Below, one piece after another: positions 5,712-6,112 of a stretch of DNA of 6,112 nucleotides (its first letter is position 1; each line of letters begins with the position of its first letter). Where the stretch lies: positions 1-6,112 of the forward strand of contig JAFVYT010000079.1 of the NCBI GenBank assembly GCA_017508505.1, in the 5' to 3' direction. Source of the DNA: Clostridia bacterium. GTDB lineage: Bacteria > Bacillota_A > Clostridia > Oscillospirales > SIG627. Made by a program: the position numbers and the translations under genes. The notes under the pieces were generated by a model, which saw only the letters and a list, made by a program, of their open reading frames with translations, was not told the DNA's origin and searched no databases.

Positions 5712-6112
5712 ATGAATATGACCAAAATCGCAAAGCTTGCGGGATGCTCCCTGTCCACGGTCTCCAAGGCATTTCGCAACAGTCCCGAGATCAGCGAGGA
5801 AACCAAGCAGCGGATCTTCGAGATTGCAAAGGAGGGGGACTGCTTTGTCAAATACTACGCTCCCATTTACGAAAACAAGGTCATCGCAGTGATCTGCAAG
5901 GAATTGGTGGACTCCACCTACGGCGACCTTGTGGAATCCCTGAATCAGAAGATCTCCCGTCGGGGAGACACCCTTTTGATCTCCAGCTCCAACTTCGCCC
6001 GCTCCACGCTGGAGGGGCTGATCGATTATTACGTCAATTATCACCGTGTGGACGGTTTGATCCTGGTGGACTATTTTATGACGGGCAACGAAAGCCTCAA
6101 GAACTTTCCCAT
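5712..6112 (+). CDS. LacI-family transcriptional regulator, N-terminal part (runs off the window)
   Basis: The first 133 codons of a LacI/GalR-type repressor; the frame is open to the window edge. The helix-turn-helix is clear: MTKIAKLAGCSLSTVSKAFRNSPEISEETKQRIFEIAKE (residues 3-41), with the family's LAG.S.STVS recognition region. The periplasmic-binding-protein-like sensor domain begins at KVIAVICKELVDSTYGDLVESL (from 56) and continues through GDTLLISSS and YHRVDGLILVDYF. The linker between them is odd: the usual GYxPNxxARxL hinge helix is replaced by GDCFVKYYAPIYENK, about two residues shorter and without the Leu that enters the operator minor groove. The ATG at 5712 has AGGGAGG at 5696-5702; an in-frame ATG at 5718 is too far from it. 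Divergent from the isomerase/ceramidase-like operon, which it probably controls in response to a sugar or sugar derivative. The ligand is unknown because most of the effector pocket lies outside the window. Confidence 0.9.
   Translation, partial: MNMTKIAKLAGCSLSTVSKAFRNSPEISEETKQRIFEIAKEGDCFVKYYAPIYENKVIAVICKELVDSTYGDLVESLNQKISRRGDTLLISSSNFARSTLEGLIDYYVNYHRVDGLILVDYFMTGNESLKNFP

Overview
The window looks like chromosomal DNA from an uncultured, Firmicutes/Clostridia-type anaerobe, probably from a gut or similar community. This is inferred from strong AGGAG-type ribosome binding sites before every gene, GC-rich coding sequence broken by A/T-rich gaps, a rho-independent terminator, and a tightly packed set of small catabolic operons. 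No tRNA, rRNA, CRISPR array, insertion sequence or phage gene was seen. The taxonomic call is only a style judgement.

Layout. (1) 70-2591, plus strand: a three-gene operon encoding a short-chain dehydrogenase/reductase (SDR), a type I 3-dehydroquinate-dehydratase-like Schiff-base enzyme (4-bp ATGA overlap with the SDR), and a PIG3-type NAD(P)H:quinone oxidoreductase (21-bp gap). (2) 2600-2633: a strong hairpin with A-tract and T-tract that can terminate both this operon and the convergent one. (3) 5494-2642, minus strand: a two-gene operon encoding an L-fucose/L-arabinose isomerase-family protein, then a cytoplasmic protein with the neutral-ceramidase N-terminal fold. (4) 5495-5711: a divergent intergenic region holding promoters and a cluster of CGAAA/TTTCG palindromes. 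(5) 5712 to the window edge, plus strand: the first 133 codons of a LacI-family regulator with an atypical hinge.

How the genes may work together. The LacI-type protein is divergent from the isomerase/ceramidase-like operon and is the obvious candidate to bind the palindromes between them. In the plus-strand operon, an alcohol dehydrogenase, a Schiff-base dehydratase and an enone/quinone reductase could act in sequence: oxidise to a ketone, eliminate beta to it, reduce the enone. The dehydratase-like protein keeps the His/Lys catalytic pair but appears to lack the dehydroquinate-binding Glu and Arg, so its substrate is probably not 3-dehydroquinate. The substrates of both operons are unknown. 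The most interesting points are this three-enzyme logic, the LacI hinge variant paired with an unusual operator-like array, and the pairing of an isomerase-like protein with an intracellular ceramidase-like hydrolase.
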